Assembly: GCA_018417955.1 (NCBI GenBank)
Contig: JACTVC010000010.1
Coordinates: forward strand, 1-64,000
Source: Laccaria trichodermophora
Lineage: Eukaryota; Basidiomycota; Agaricomycetes; Agaricales; Hydnangiaceae
Direction of reading: 5' to 3'
Length of the DNA: 64,000 nucleotides
Shown here: positions 23,646 through 35,136 of the stretch, in pieces
How positions within the stretch are numbered: position 1 is the stretch's first letter
How the letters are laid out: each line of letters opens with the position of its first letter
Position numbers and translations under genes: made by a program
Notes under the pieces: model-generated
What the model was told of the DNA's origin: nothing
What the model saw: the letters and a program-made list of their open reading frames with translations, nothing else
The model's database searches: none

Positions 23646-24740
23646 CTAGTCCTTGGTAGCGTGCATGAACCTGCCGTGGTTCTTCGGCATGCCATCCACT
23701 ACTCGTCCATACTTCGCAATGTGCCCTGACAAGTCCGCTGTCGTGTATTTGATTCTGAAACGCATGATTCCCCCCTCTGTATCATTCCTGCAACCGAGGC
23801 AGAAGAACCCACGGTCGACCTGCCGGCCACCATTTAGCAGAACTGGCGCGCCGGAGATGATGGCCATGGATCGCTTAGGCTCCCTGGTAGTTTTGTCTGA
23901 CTGTGGAAGACCACTGCCTGTCAGACTCTGGACCACCGCCCGGCGATCGTAGAGTCGAAGTCGCCTTGACTGCAAAATCCCTCCCCTCCAAGTCAAAGCA
24001 AAACAGTACCGCCCAGGCAGGCTGAGAATGCTTGGTGGGTTCGCCAACTTGAAGAGTTTTCGGGAGGTTTTATCATTCCTCTGTAGCTTTGCATTGAGGG
24101 TGAAGAGCCTGTATGCTTCGCGACTTGTGAGGGGGAAGTATTCCGGCCGCTCAGTGAAGCAGAAATAGCAGACCCGACGACAGTCTATGAGATAGAGATG
24201 GTCGCCAAAGCGATTGCACGTGAAACATCGGCTTGTACAAAGTGTTCTGTATAGTGTACCACAATCAAACGCGTCCGCCTGGATGCTTACAATGGCGCGT
24301 ATGATGTTGGGGCAATGCTCAATGACTGTGGTGTATTGGCGGACAGAGTTGACAAGCTCCATTGAGCGGCGGCTGACGCCGCGAAAGCGAGTCAGCGAGG
24401 GAATGTCCACCTGCAGCAGGACCTCAATGAGAAGTTCTAGGGGTAGCCTGTCGAACTGATCAGCAGAAAAACACGTGGAGATTGGCTTGCAATCGTGTCG
24501 TCCGTTGTCGAGTGGACACCGTGTTTCCAGCTGCGCGTCGTCCAAGGTATTGTCGCAGTTATTCTGCGTCAGGTATACATTTTGGAGGAAATCGGGCGAG
24601 TTATGGAGGTTCGTATCCATCATAGGGCGGCTTTTTGCTCGACACCGTTGTTTATGGGAGGTTGGGAATCTGCCAGCTCGATGGCACTTGCACATGACGG
24701 TAAAGATTTCAGAGTTCCCTGTCACGGTGGAGGTTATCAC
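23646..24740 (-). CDS. F-box protein with Cys-rich middle, intact copy
   Basis: A single open frame of 364 residues. An F-box-like motif (FDRLPLELLIEVLLQVDIPS) lies near residues 98-117. A possible zinc site with CFTCNRFGDHLYLIDC and CYFCF follows, then the conserved blocks SILSLPGRYC, RRLRLYDRRAV and VDRGFFCLGCR, and the ending GRFMHATKD. F-box proteins bring substrates to SCF ubiquitin ligases; no substrate can be inferred. Two relatives lie in inverted orientation at 7120-7531 (truncated) and 7709-8717 (frameshifted), which makes this the likely working copy. The exact start is uncertain: later in-frame ATGs exist, for example the one starting MDTNLHN. It is divergent from the gene at 24895. 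Confidence 0.8.
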   Translation of the reverse strand: MITSTVTGNSEIFTVMCKCHRAGRFPTSHKQRCRAKSRPMMDTNLHNSPDFLQNVYLTQNNCDNTLDDAQLETRCPLDNGRHDCKPISTCFSADQFDRLPLELLIEVLLQVDIPSLTRFRGVSRRSMELVNSVRQYTTVIEHCPNIIRAIVSIQADAFDCGTLYRTLCTSRCFTCNRFGDHLYLIDCRRVCYFCFTERPEYFPLTSREAYRLFTLNAKLQRNDKTSRKLFKLANPPSILSLPGRYCFALTWRGGILQSRRLRLYDRRAVVQSLTGSGLPQSDKTTREPKRSMAIISGAPVLLNGGRQVDRGFFCLGCRNDTEGGIMRFRIKYTTADLSGHIAKYGRVVDGMPKNHGRFMHATKD

Positions 24741-24894
24741 AACCCTAACCCAACCATATTCATAATTCCCTTACTGTTCATGTTCTGGAGCATTGATCAA
24801 GCTTTTTTTGAGCTCCAACGGCGAGGCGAGTGCCGTCCCATCATCATCATCAAGCGTACTAGATTTACAGATCATAACTTGGTCATTCCAGACT

Positions 24895-25935
24895 ATGGAC
24901 AGCGTTGAATCGGACTTCGATGTTGTCTTGGTGTGGTCAATCATCCTCATGTCCATCAGCTACATATTTTTCATCTCGAAATGTGGTGAACCACCCGTGA
25001 GACCTTCCCCTCCACTCCCGAAGATTTGTCACCTTACTCGCGCGAAAGAACTGCGGAAAGCCCGGCATCTCGAAGCCCAACGTCTCATACCCAATACGAT
25101 TTCATTTCCTTTGCTCCGTCTCCCTCCGGAAATCACATCCCTCATCTTGAAACACTGTGCGGATTGGCCGGGGACGTATCTATCCCTCACCCAAGTCTCT
25201 CGTCGTGTCCAAAAGCTTGCGTTTTACACATGTCTACCCCGAATCCCGATACAGCTGACAGATGAGCGTCAAATTCCATCCTTTGATCTCTTCTTACGAA
25301 AGAACCCTCAGTTATCACCTCTGGTACGCAACCTCTGGCTGGCTCCTATGCGAATTCACCTTGTTGAGGAGGCTCTGCGAATTTTGAAAGCCTGTATCAA
25401 TGTTCAATCCCTCGCCAGCTTTTCATTTATCATCCGCGAAGCTATTGCCCTCAGGAGCGTTGTCCGGCACCGCAAATGCAGACAGCTGACTATGCTATAC
25501 ACTAATGAAATGGCGTGGAAGGACCTCCTTGGTGCCCCAGGCGGGCCCGCATTCTTTCAGCAACTATCACACCTTCGTCTTGTGAGGCACTGTGTGCCGG
25601 AGAATACCCCTTTACCGAAGTTAACGCACTTATCTTACGCGCTTGACCGCGCTGAATCAAACGTGTCCGTTGGCAAGAAAATGTTGCGCGACGTCGAGTC
25701 CTACCCTTCCCTCCACACTGTTATAATGACTGGAGGGTTACACGATCCATCACTTGTCTTGAAGCGGTCGACGGCCTTGAAGATATTTACCTTTGATGCA
25801 CCATCTTTTGGTACAGAAGTCAAGCTGTGGTGCAATAATGTGCGCAGACGAGGTATGTGGGAGGTATCTGCAGAGTTGACGCCAACGCAATATTGCGCCT
25901 GTGGTTGCAGTGGTGATCATGCAGGTCATCTCTGA
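24895..25935 (+). CDS. F-box-like protein with N-terminal membrane segment
   Basis: A single exon of about 346 residues from the ATG at 24895 (MDSVESDF). The frame is open further upstream, but this ATG is the first followed by a plausible N-terminus. Residues about 10-28 are hydrophobic (VVLVWSIILMSISYIFFI), a possible membrane anchor. Then LLRLPPEITSLILKHC resembles an F-box, followed by SLTQVSRRVQKLA and a Leu-rich tail with weak LRR-like spacing. The C-terminus has CACGCSGDHAGH. It is not related in sequence to the F-box family on its left. The two genes share a 154-bp divergent promoter region. Confidence 0.6.
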   Translation: MDSVESDFDVVLVWSIILMSISYIFFISKCGEPPVRPSPPLPKICHLTRAKELRKARHLEAQRLIPNTISFPLLRLPPEITSLILKHCADWPGTYLSLTQVSRRVQKLAFYTCLPRIPIQLTDERQIPSFDLFLRKNPQLSPLVRNLWLAPMRIHLVEEALRILKACINVQSLASFSFIIREAIALRSVVRHRKCRQLTMLYTNEMAWKDLLGAPGGPAFFQQLSHLRLVRHCVPENTPLPKLTHLSYALDRAESNVSVGKKMLRDVESYPSLHTVIMTGGLHDPSLVLKRSTALKIFTFDAPSFGTEVKLWCNNVRRRGMWEVSAELTPTQYCACGCSGDHAGHL

Positions 25936-27461
25936 ATTGCGTTTGCAGATTGAGGGTAAAAGGCGATGCACTGCATTGCCAGGATCTCCGTTAGCATTAT
26001 TGCACCATATCTTTCAAACTGGCATTCCGATGGGTCCCATTCGAATTCGAATTCGTGAGGACCTGGAATCATAAGTGTCCGTCAAAAATGGTGATTAGCT
26101 GGGTAACTACCAGTATTAGAGTCTGAGCTATAGCATGTCGCATGACTCATCCATCCCTCGTCTACCACGAGTTGCTTCCCTCGTTGGTCCGTCAAAATCC
26201 TCCTTATAAAATTTCAACTTTTTTCCCTTCACCAATGATCTGTGAGTCTCAGCGAGCCTTGACATCGGTATAGAGCTCAATAGAACAATATTTGAGATGC
26301 TGAGTATTCCCGTTTCCCATACGCGGATTAGGAATAACAACCTACAACAACGCGTCTACAAAGACAAGCAAGTGGAAAGACTCGTTTGCTTCTCCCGATC
26401 TTTTGACACGCCAAACAGATAACCAAATGGTCAATTTGAATAACCATTCCATATTATTCCTCGCACACTGCCGGCATCTGACAGCCTCGGCGGTTCCTTG
26501 AGCCCACCAAAGCATAGCCAACTACGCCTGGCACGTGTAGACCGAGGTGAGGAGACGTGTTGTCCATCTCATGTCTTCGAGTAATATATAACTTGATCAT
26601 CGCTGACTTGTATCGCGATGCTCTGTTGAAATTGCGCAGCCTCGTGTATCAATGGCTGCAAACCCTTGATCTCCCTTATTCTCGAACGTTGAACAAGGAC
26701 CTACAAGGACCCGATCAACAGCGAAGGCGACCGGAAGCGCTTCCTATATTACAAGGCCAGAAACACATGGGCAGTGCAGAGAACAAAAAGATCTGTTTGA
26801 TACACAGGTACTGCACATTGAAACAATAATTTACAAGTTTACATGAGCTGCGAGATGAAAAATGGTTAAAATGAACACTGCTTGATCATGATCGATAATG
26901 GTGTTATGGCGCGGTTGTGGGTAACTCGTTACCACCCTGCCCTACGCCCAAGGCGACCGGTCCCAGAGTGTGGACCGATCGTCGTGGAAAGGGCCCCAAA
27001 GCTGAATAAAACGTACACACAATAAAAAAGGTACACCAAAAATGGGTGGGAAGTGACGGGAGTTGATACTCGACTCCATCGAGGTCTCCGTTATTGGGAG
27101 AGAAAATTTGATCGGCAGACGCTATGTTGCGATCGTCCGCGGAAAATAAATGACGGGAAAATTGAAGTGTAAGAAATCTCTCGCTTCGTCTGTGTGCCAC
27201 GCCGTCGTATTCCAGGAACGCATCAAGCGTCTGCGAAAGGCTATACGGGCAGCCTAGCGACATCTTGATCGTCGAGCGGAGTTCCGTCCTGGGTATCTTT
27301 AGCAGGATGAATGAACATCCATCCGCGAAAGCGGTCGAGCGTTTTGTAAAACAAGCCCCGGGGAGGTTTGTCGACTAGCGTAGTCAGGGTAGAGGACCGA
27401 CTAGGGTTATTGCGTGGGGCAACAACGTCTGCATCAACGCCTTTGAAAGTATTAGCTTCAT
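25936..27461. other. intergenic, no gene supported
   Basis: Only short frames are present. A minus-strand frame of 119 codons (26904-27263) has no motif and no splice-linked partner that I can see, so I leave it out. A palindromic attcgaattcgaattcg stretch occurs at about 26040. Confidence 0.4.
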
Positions 27462-28252
27462 TTAATGTTCTATCGGGGACTGGTACCAGCCTTGACGGCA
27501 GCCCTCCCCAATTTGCGCTATACGCTCCCTCGAGTGACCAACTGACTGATTGGACTCGCTCAAGGCAGCGGAACAGGAGACGGCTTGGCCATGATGGCTG
27601 TCTAAGCTATCGGAAGCTGGTTGACTGCTTGGGCTGGGCTCCAAGTTGATAGAAGAATCGATTGATGTTAACCAAGACATGGATGCGTCGCTTGCACAGC
27701 TGTCATTCATATGAACCGTCTGGCCATCTTCTCCAGCTCGTCTCTGCCGTCGTTCTTTCTCGCTTGTGGACTGTGTGTGAGGTCGTTACTTTTTGGCAGA
27801 AATTTTCCGATTGGGAAATTCTTACGATTAAGCAAGCCCGCAAATCCTTGACGCGAACGGACAAGTGCATTATTCTTTGAGAGAGTCCTTTGGATAGAGC
27901 GATGAATTCTTGGACAGTGGTTGTTGCGTTGTAGGTTCTTTCGCGGAGGGAGAGGCTGGATTCCTCCATCCTTGGATTGATTACCGTTAGAAATCAAGCG
28001 AAGTGAAATCAATATCACGACATACCGAGCAAGCATTCGCAAGGAGGCCTCTTTGAAGTTTTCAGACGGGAAAAGACCGTCGGCGTCCGCTTTCTCGTAT
28101 ATCGTTCTGGTTTCTTTCAGGAGTTCATCAAGAATCTTCATTTGCGTTCCTGGAAGGTAGGTGCGGCAACAGGCGGCAGCGGAGATGATAGTTATGGCAA
28201 AACCTAAGACGCCAGCCACGAAGTTGAAATGGTTCGAAGCGCTATCGTCCAT
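27462..28252 (-). CDS. hypothetical protein with N-terminal membrane segment and coiled coil
   Basis: Three exons in minus-strand order, 28252-28026, 27970-27826 and 27770-27462, join in frame to 226 residues. Introns have clear GT..AG ends. The N-terminus MDDSASNHFNFVAGVLGFAI runs into a hydrophobic segment (to about residue 30). A helical region follows (MKILDELLKETRTIYEKA..), then RTYNATTTVQEFI..LSKGLS, then a charged STSEKERRQRR region and a Ser/Gln-rich tail. From memory this pattern belongs to an expanded agaricomycete family of unknown function; no enzyme motif is seen. It is divergent from the kinase-like gene at 28435, with 182 bases between the two starts. Confidence 0.7.
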
Positions 28253-28434
28253 ATTTTTTACTGGCGCAGATGGGTCGCAAGGAGAAGAAGTATGGGCATT
28301 TGGATGGAGGGAGCATGAGGTTTAAAAGCTGTAAAGGGCCAAATAGACACCCACATGTAAACTGATGCACGAGGCATCAGGTTGTGTTCGTTACGTCATC
28401 ATCCAAACATTCACTACTGATTTCTTGTCGTTCC

Positions 28435-29839
28435 ATGCAAACGGAACATAACTCCCATCCTACCTCGTTTTCTATGCGTGGCACGCAAACAATTTCAACT
28501 GCCCGCCCGCCTCCCGACCCGATTTCAACTTATGAGCCAAATCACCCTGAATCTCATTACCCCTCTGACCTCAATAAATTGGAGAGGATATGGCACGATC
28601 GATATCAGTTTCTCCTTCAAATGGGTTTTGAACTGCGCCCACGTTATCGTACTGGGTGGATCCCGTCGTGGCTCAACGCGAAAGAGGAGTCTATTATATA
28701 CGAAGATTCACTGGAACACCTGGTTCGTCCAAGTCTTGAACCCTAGTCGTCGATTGTTAACCATTGTCTCTATCTAGCTACCCCAGGTTATGGACGCCAA
28801 AAGAATTAAGGACGGTACCACAGTCTGTCTCAAGGCCGTTTATCGAACACCCAAAGAAGCGGATATTGCGAGATACTTTTCGTCGCCCGACTTGTTGCAA
28901 GAGCCAGCGAATCATTCAGTACCTATCCTTGACGTTTTTCGCGATCCTTCTGCGCCCGACTTCGAATATCTGGTGATGCCACTACTCCGACCCTTTGACG
29001 ATCCGGAGTTTACGGTTATTGGTGAGGTTGTGGACTTTGTAACCCAAATTATCGAAGTAAGTGGCCTAAATCTATCTTTCTGCTGAGAGTCAAACTATCA
29101 ACAGGGTCTGGCATTCATGCATTCTCATAATATCGCACATGGGTACGTGCTCTTTCGCAACGAGCTATCACCATTGAAATGTATTAGTGGAAAATAGGGA
29201 CTGCACAGGCGCGAACATCATGATGGACGCCCGTCCTATTTATCCTCGGGGGTGGCATTTTAAGGCCACTATCTGTGCGCCTGATGGGGTGACTTTCATA
29301 ACACCGCTGGCGCGTATAGACCACCCCGTACGGTATTATTTCATTGACTACGGCCTGTCCCATCGGTTTCTTCCTGGCCAATCGCGCTTTGTGTTGGATT
29401 GGGGTGGCCGAGATACGGACGTTCCAGAGTTAAAGAAACTTCAACCATACGATCCATTCAAAGTCGACGTGTTTACCGTTGGTAATATGTTCTTCAAAGA
29501 CCTTTACCAGGTATTCCCTGACCAAACGCGTCGCTAGTCTGTCAAACTCACAATTGCTAGAAATACCTTGGTCTAGAATTTCTTGCTGATCTCATCGGGT
29601 TTATGATGAATCACGATCCAGGGAAGCGACCCAGTGCTGAGATGGCACTTCAGAAATGGCGGAAAATCAAGGCTGGACTGAGTACCTCAACAGCTCGTTG
29701 GAGACTCCGTAAACCCGACGAATCGGTCGGGGAACGTGTCGTCCTTGATACGATCGCTGTCGCAAAGCAGGGTATACGCAGTATAACGCATCTATTCAAC
29801 GACGACGTGCGTGCCATCCTGTATCAGATTGACACATGA
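28435..29839 (+). CDS. protein-kinase-like protein (fungal)
   Basis: Exons 28435-28722, 28787-29056, 29105-29142, 29198-29510 and 29561-29839 join in frame to 395 residues. The catalytic loop HNIAHGDCTGANIMMD is complete in its Asp and Asn. The metal motif reads IDYG instead of DFG, and MMNHDPGKRPSAEMAL is the typical lobe-end of Ser/Thr kinases. The N-lobe has VCLKAVYRTPKEADIARYF with a likely ATP-binding Lys, but no clear glycine-rich loop. The third exon is only 38 bases and its donor/acceptor pair was chosen because the nearer AG (before tggaaaatag) would bring a stop. Such kinases form large families in mushrooms; partners are unknown. Confidence 0.8.
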
Positions 29840-30742
29840 ACTAACCTTCCTACTGTAGTCGCGGTCTTGGTAGCAAGCCTCAACGTAACCAACATGGGTG
29901 GCTCGCGATCTTGAACGACCGGAATATCTTGCCAAGTATACCCTACCGGCGAGCTTCCCCACCCTTCTATCGTTATTTTTGTCATACAGGAATTGACTTC
30001 ACGCTGTCCATCGCTTTCGACAACAACTATTCGAATAAAACATAATGAGGCCTGATCTCGATGGCTACCTGCCCTCAAACAACGTCAGCTGCCCGCATTT
30101 TCCCCTGCCTTCTTCAATGTCCCTCGTTACAAAATTCAGCGGCGCTTGGAACTAGGACAGACAACCTTGTTGCGCTTTACGAGGCCACAGCAGCATCAAA
30201 CCCAATGGCGTCCTTTTGGAACGATTGAAGTACCCGAATATATATACCACTAAAGTCTTTGGGGGATATGAACCGCGCTTGTTGGTCAGTCTCTTACGCG
30301 AAAAACCTCGTAAACCGATATTCGATGGCGTTCCGTGGATGTGCAACGCGAGAAGTCATTAGTTGTACAATAAATGAGAACTGAGGGTATCAATGTCACG
30401 TAGGATAATTGGATTAGGAGGGGCGATTGCGCGACGCGCGACGTTGCAACCTATAGTACAACTTACATAGTAATGTCCCTAAAAATTAGATTATCTTCGG
30501 AGCAGCGGGTGACTTGGTAGGGACCATCTTACCCACCATCCATGATCCTGTAGGAGATGGGGGAGTTGCAACGCAGCCGTCTGGGCTCGATATCTTGAAC
30601 TTTCCCCTCGATGGCCTTAAAGGGACCAGGGGCGTCGGAACGCGAATAAGGATTCTCAATTGCCTGTTCCCATGCGTCAAAAAAGGAGAGTGGTCCGTTC
30701 TTGCTTTCTAGCTGGGAGCGGAGTGAAACGATGTTAGACTTG
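29840..30742. other. intergenic, no gene seen
   Basis: No supported gene between the kinase-like gene and the tRNA. Frames on both strands near 30486-30858 overlap each other and the tRNA and have no known motif. Confidence 0.45.
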
Positions 30743-30840
30743 TCGGGTATGGTGTAACGGTTAACATTGCCGCCTCTCACCATGATCATACGAGACAAAT
30801 ATTCAACGCGGCAGCTCGGGGTTCGATTCCCCGTACCCGA
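30743..30840 (+). tRNA. tRNA-Glu(CTC) with a 27-nt intron
   Basis: The acceptor stem TCGGGTA pairs fully with TACCCGA. The T arm is CGGGG-TTCGATT-CCCCG. The anticodon stem GCCGC (30769-30773) pairs with GCGGC (30808-30812), and the loop begins C-T-CTC-A, so the anticodon is CTC at 30776-30778. The intron fills the usual place one base after the anticodon (about 30780-30806). The D arm has GTGTAACGGTTAAC. The mature tRNA is 71 bases before CCA addition. Confidence 0.92.
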
Positions 30841-30842
30841 AA

Positions 30843-30848
30843 TTTTTT
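30843..30848 (+). terminator. RNA polymerase III T-tract terminator
   Basis: A run of six T residues begins two bases after the tRNA discriminator end, which is the standard stop signal for RNA polymerase III. Confidence 0.8.
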
Positions 30849-31213
30849 GGCACCACAACTGGCTTCAATACAATCACCACAGCTAGAAGACCACGACTAG
30901 AAAGAAACCTCTCAATCACAATCAAAAAAACTAGCACAGTTTATTCCAAAACCTATATGTCCAAGAAGTATAACATGCAAACGACAACTAGATCATCACG
31001 GTGCGAAGGAACTTGGCATATAACAAATGAAGAAGCAATCCGACAGCAGCAGAAGACAAGGACTGTCAAGTGAGAATTACCTACTGATGAACAGAAATCC
31101 ACAGCAGAAATTGACCGCGATTCACGGTAAGTGTTTGCCGTTATTTTGATCGAGACTTTCTCAAATGCGACCACCAACTTCTCCTAACTGGCAGGCCTCA
31201 AGCAACTCCCGGC

Positions 31214-31663
31214 ATGGTCTCAAACGCACAAGACGCAATAGCAGGTGTGCACGCAATTTCACTCAGGCTTTTACCTTTTTTAACTATTTCTAGCGCTCCT
31301 CGCCTGTGGTATTGAGGACGATTTTGCGCAAGACCTCATCACGCAGGAAAGCGATTACGATAAAGTCTGCAACGATCCATTGAACTATCTCGGGGATCAA
31401 TGGATGGAAATAAACGCTGCTTTTGTACCTGCCAATGATGGTGAGCGTTGTTCGCAGGTTGCTGTGACTATTTCTCAAGGCGAACCGTAGTGCATCAGTT
31501 GGAGGCGGCCATGATTGCCCTCCATTTCAGGCCTGACGTTGCAAAGTCTTATTCTCGGACCCTCATAAACACGCAGGGACACATCAGACTCCGCGAGCCC
31601 TTTAACTGGGCAATGATGTTTGCTAATGGCCTCTACAAGTATGGTAGTGCTGATCTTGCTTGA
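31214..31663 (+). CDS. small hypothetical protein, three exons
   Basis: Exons 31214-31244, 31294-31440 and 31491-31663 join in frame to 116 residues with clean GT..AG introns of 49-50 bases. The first exon codes only MVSNAQDAIA. The rest has an acidic stretch (GIEDDFAQDLITQESDYDK) and a C-terminal part with ALHFRPDVAKSYSRTL and NWAMMFANGLYKYG. I recognise no family and no targeting signal. Good splice agreement in two junctions makes a real gene likely; an upstream exon cannot be excluded. Confidence 0.6.
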
Positions 31664-32292
31664 GTTTCAACTCAGAGATTCGACGAACGGTCCATCTTAC
31701 ATGCTGCAGTTTCGATCCTTCTCACTTCCCCTATTTTTCAGCTGTGTTGTGTAATATGAATTAAGTCGGCGAGGCTGTTCGCTGCATGAAACTGTATATC
31801 CGATGTAGGCAAAAAAAATTCTGGCGTTGTACTTGGTTAGATTTTTTTGTTGAACCCTGCGCGATTCAGTGAACCCATGTTTGGGAGAAGTAGTAGTACT
31901 TATAGGAGCCATGCATACGAGTGTGTGCTCACCCGCCGGCGCCCTTGCAATGGTACACAAAGCTTTCTTTTCTTTTGTTTTTTTTGGGCTGCCTGTATTT
32001 TTTGAAAGACGTAACATTGAAGCTATGAAGCCTCCTTCGCCGGTGACTTACTTGAATATGATGCGATTAAAATGTGGCTGCAGTTGGTTGTAATCTCTAA
32101 ACCTTCCGAGGGCAAACGTCGTAAATGAACGGGGGTCGGTCCGCGAAATCCGGCAGAAACCGGGGGGACAAATAAAAATAATATACACGCTCCTCTTGTC
32201 TTTAGGATACCAAATCTAACGGCCAACGACGACACTAACGATCATAGCAAGCACGCCCACCCTCATCACCCGCGCAGTGGCGGGGCAGAGTT
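31664..32292. other. intergenic
   Basis: No gene seen. It lies between the small gene's stop and the carrier's ATG at 32293, and should contain the carrier promoter. Confidence 0.5.
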
Positions 32293-33566
32293 ATGGGAGC
32301 TAGCCAGGCGAAATGGACAGCCAACAGCATGATTGGTGAGGTCAGACGACACCCTCGAGGCCTTTAGACTTAAGTTTTCGCAGCTGGCGCCGGGGGTGGG
32401 CTAATAGCTAGCATCGCAACCTGCCCTTTGGACGTAGTCAAGACGAAATTACAGGCGCAGAGGGCAGTTCCGGGACAGCCGACTTATCAGGGGATTGGAG
32501 GTGAGTAGGATGCACATCTCATCTTCTGATCAAATTTTCTGATGCCTCTTTTGAAGGGACGGTTAGAACGATCCTCACAGAGCAAGGTTTCCGGGGCTTG
32601 TACAGAGGTCTGGGACCTACTATTCTCGGCTACCTCCCTACGTGGGCTATATATTTCGCCGTTTACGATGGGATCAAGAATATCTTTGGGGAACCGCCGC
32701 CGGGGACTAGGGAGAGACTCTACCCCGCAGCACAAGTGAAGGGATACCAGCCTGTAATGCGCGAGCACCCCTGGTCACTCCACATCTTGTCTGCGATGAC
32801 TGCTGGGGCGGCCAGTACAATATGTACGAATCCATTGTGGGTTATCAAAACGCGATTCATGGTGCGCACTGCCCTTCCTCCATCAGGGCAAGCATCTGAT
32901 CCTGCACTTCTCCATAGACTCAGCTGCCCGGAGACATCAGATATCGACATACCTTAGACGCAGCAATCACAATATACCGAACAGAGGGACTCCGTGCTTT
33001 TTATCGCGGTCTCGTCCCAAGTTTATTAGGAATCATGCATGTCGCAGTGCAGTTCCCTCTATACGAGCATTTGAAAGTTTATGCCCGTAACTATTTCGCT
33101 TTTTCTTCTCTTCTCCCTACCGTCACTCACCCTCCGTTCTCCTTTCCTGCAGAGGCCGATTCAGAAGCACCACTTTCCAGCCAAACCATCCTCATGTGCT
33201 CCGCCATATCCAAGATGACAGCTTCCATCGCGACCTACCCCCACGAAGTCGTCCGCACGCGGCTGCAAACCCAACGGCGGCCCCTTGCAGACGATATGTC
33301 GTCAGACGGCATGATCAAGCGACACGTACGCGGAGGTATCATATATACCACCGCCAAACTCATTCGGAAAGAAGGCTGGACGGGGTTATATAAGGGGTTG
33401 TCGATCAATCTCCTACGCACAGTGCCTAATAGCGCGGTGACCATGCTAACGTGCGTCCCCTTCCTTCATCCCTTTTCACTGGTTATTAGGGATTGACATG
33501 ACTTTTGACTTGACATCCAGGTACGAACTGCTCATGAGACAGCTCAACGCGCGGACTTCTCGATGA
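32293..33566 (+). CDS. mitochondrial carrier, NAD+/nucleotide type
   Basis: Exons 32293-32335, 32384-32500, 32557-32861, 32918-33450 and 33521-33566 give 347 residues, normal for this subgroup. Three mitochondrial-carrier signatures mark the three repeats: CPLDVVKTKLQAQ, NPLWVIKTRFM and YPHEVVRTRLQTQ. Each is followed by the second-helix motif, as in GFRGLYRGLGPTILGYLPTW, GLRAFYRGLVPSLLG and GWTGLYKGLSINLLRTVPNS. The Trp in the second signature (PLWVIKTR) and the PTWAIYFAVYD segment place it with NAD+, FAD/folate and pyrimidine-nucleotide carriers (yeast Yia6/Rim2-like), located in the inner mitochondrial membrane. The exact substrate cannot be told by eye; NAD+ is the best guess. Confidence 0.85.
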
Positions 33567-35136
33567 TATACACTTTCAATACATTTTCTGCGACCCTATC
33601 CTTCACTTTTACCCCGCGCGTAAACTAAGCATCTTCGAATGACAGAGAGGGAAAGCCCTTATAGATCCAAGTCAAACCTCGATATCTGTATATTACCCCT
33701 GCTTGACCTCTTATTCTCGCCCTCTGTTCTCCTCGTCTCCTCAATCTCTCTCAGTAATAGTGTGTATTGTTTTTCTATATATACAATTTTATCGTAACCC
33801 AATGTGTCTATAGTCGAATAACCCGAACTCTTGCTTGGTCTACTAAGTATCAACGTCAGATCACTCATTTTCCGAGTATGGCGGGAGTCGGCTGATGTTG
33901 TAGAACATATGATGTTTTCGTTCCCACTCTCAGCTCTAGGATCATATCATCTGTCAAGACGTCATCTAATCCCAACCCTCTGGTCCATCATCTCCTTCTG
34001 AGTCACGTCGCGACCTAAAAGTAAATCCCAAACCGAGCTCCGGTCTTGAGCATTCCGAAATTAGAACAGAACTCTGATAAGCACCCCAGAATCATAAGCA
34101 TCGTCATCTCATCGTTTCGTTATCATTGTTGTTGATTGGGTTGTATGTATTGCTAGCACACTGCTAAAGAAGAGAACGCAGACAGCAAAGCGCGCGTCAT
34201 GCTGGGGGGGTATGAGGAATGGGAAGGGTGAAAAAAAGGTCCAGTAACTATATGTCTGTCTAGAATACCACTCGTAACGCGCGGATCAATCTAAGGTAAG
34301 CTACAGCGTGTGGATTGCATTTTTCCAACAAAAAAAAAAAGGTGGTGCATAAGAAGAATGAAGGGGCCCCAGGGAATGTTCAAGGGGGCGGTCGTAAAGA
34401 AAAGAATTTCCAGAAAGTGGGAGAGCATCCCATGCCAAGAAAATAAGAATAAGGTCAAAAGTTTTAGAACAAAAGGTAGTGCAAATGCGAATAAGAAATG
34501 GTTTGACAGTGAACAAGGGGCAAGTGGTGTGTTGAGAGCCAAGAAAAACGAGTGTGGGACGAGCTTCAAGTAAAAAAAAAGTCGAGAGACTCGAGTTGGA
34601 TTGAATAGCTGGGGGTTTGTACGAGTAAGCGCGAGCGGGCCAGTCCAGGCAGATGTTGTCGAGGGTATGCGACCGGAGGGGGGGTAACCTTGCTGCTGCA
34701 GTGGGGACGAAGTGGCGGGTGGGAGGCGGGTAACGGGAACGAGAAAGACCTGTTGGCAAGAGGTGGTGATAAGGGTGGAAATAGAGTAATGAGAATAAAT
34801 GCACATGAGGCGGGAGGTATAAGAGCTAATAAGCGGTCGGTCCCTCGGGTGATAGAGGGGTAGGGGGAGTGGGGTGGAAATGCAAGTGAAGACTAGAACA
34901 CAATGAGGTCAGAACAATGATGAATGATAATGATGGATTGTTGATGGGTGGGGGTTGGAGAAGAAGCGGCCGCCAAAGGGTCCGTGGGATAGCCAACGGT
35001 GGAGGTGGAAATTTGCTACAGGGAAGGGAGGAGAAAACCAAGATGGGAATGGGAAATGCAATGAATTGAGGGAGGAGGAGAGAAAGAGAAAAAGGATGGG
35101 GCGGGGGAGCAAAATAACAACCCAAACCTCAATAGC
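33567..35136. other. intergenic with long purine-rich strand bias
   Basis: No gene seen. From about 34200 to 35120 the plus strand is strongly G/A-rich, with many runs of G and A. This produces long but spurious open frames on the minus strand (Ser/Pro/Leu/Phe-rich). The stretch lies downstream of the membrane-protein gene's stop and may be its 3' UTR and beyond. Confidence 0.5.

Noticed and set aside
24740..24760. aaccctaaccc, telomere-like
   Set aside because: Only about one and a half units, inside a normal gene-start region.
34291..34806. 171-codon and 167-codon minus-strand frames
   Set aside because: Low-complexity products of the purine-rich strand; two frames overlap each other, no motif and no splice partner.
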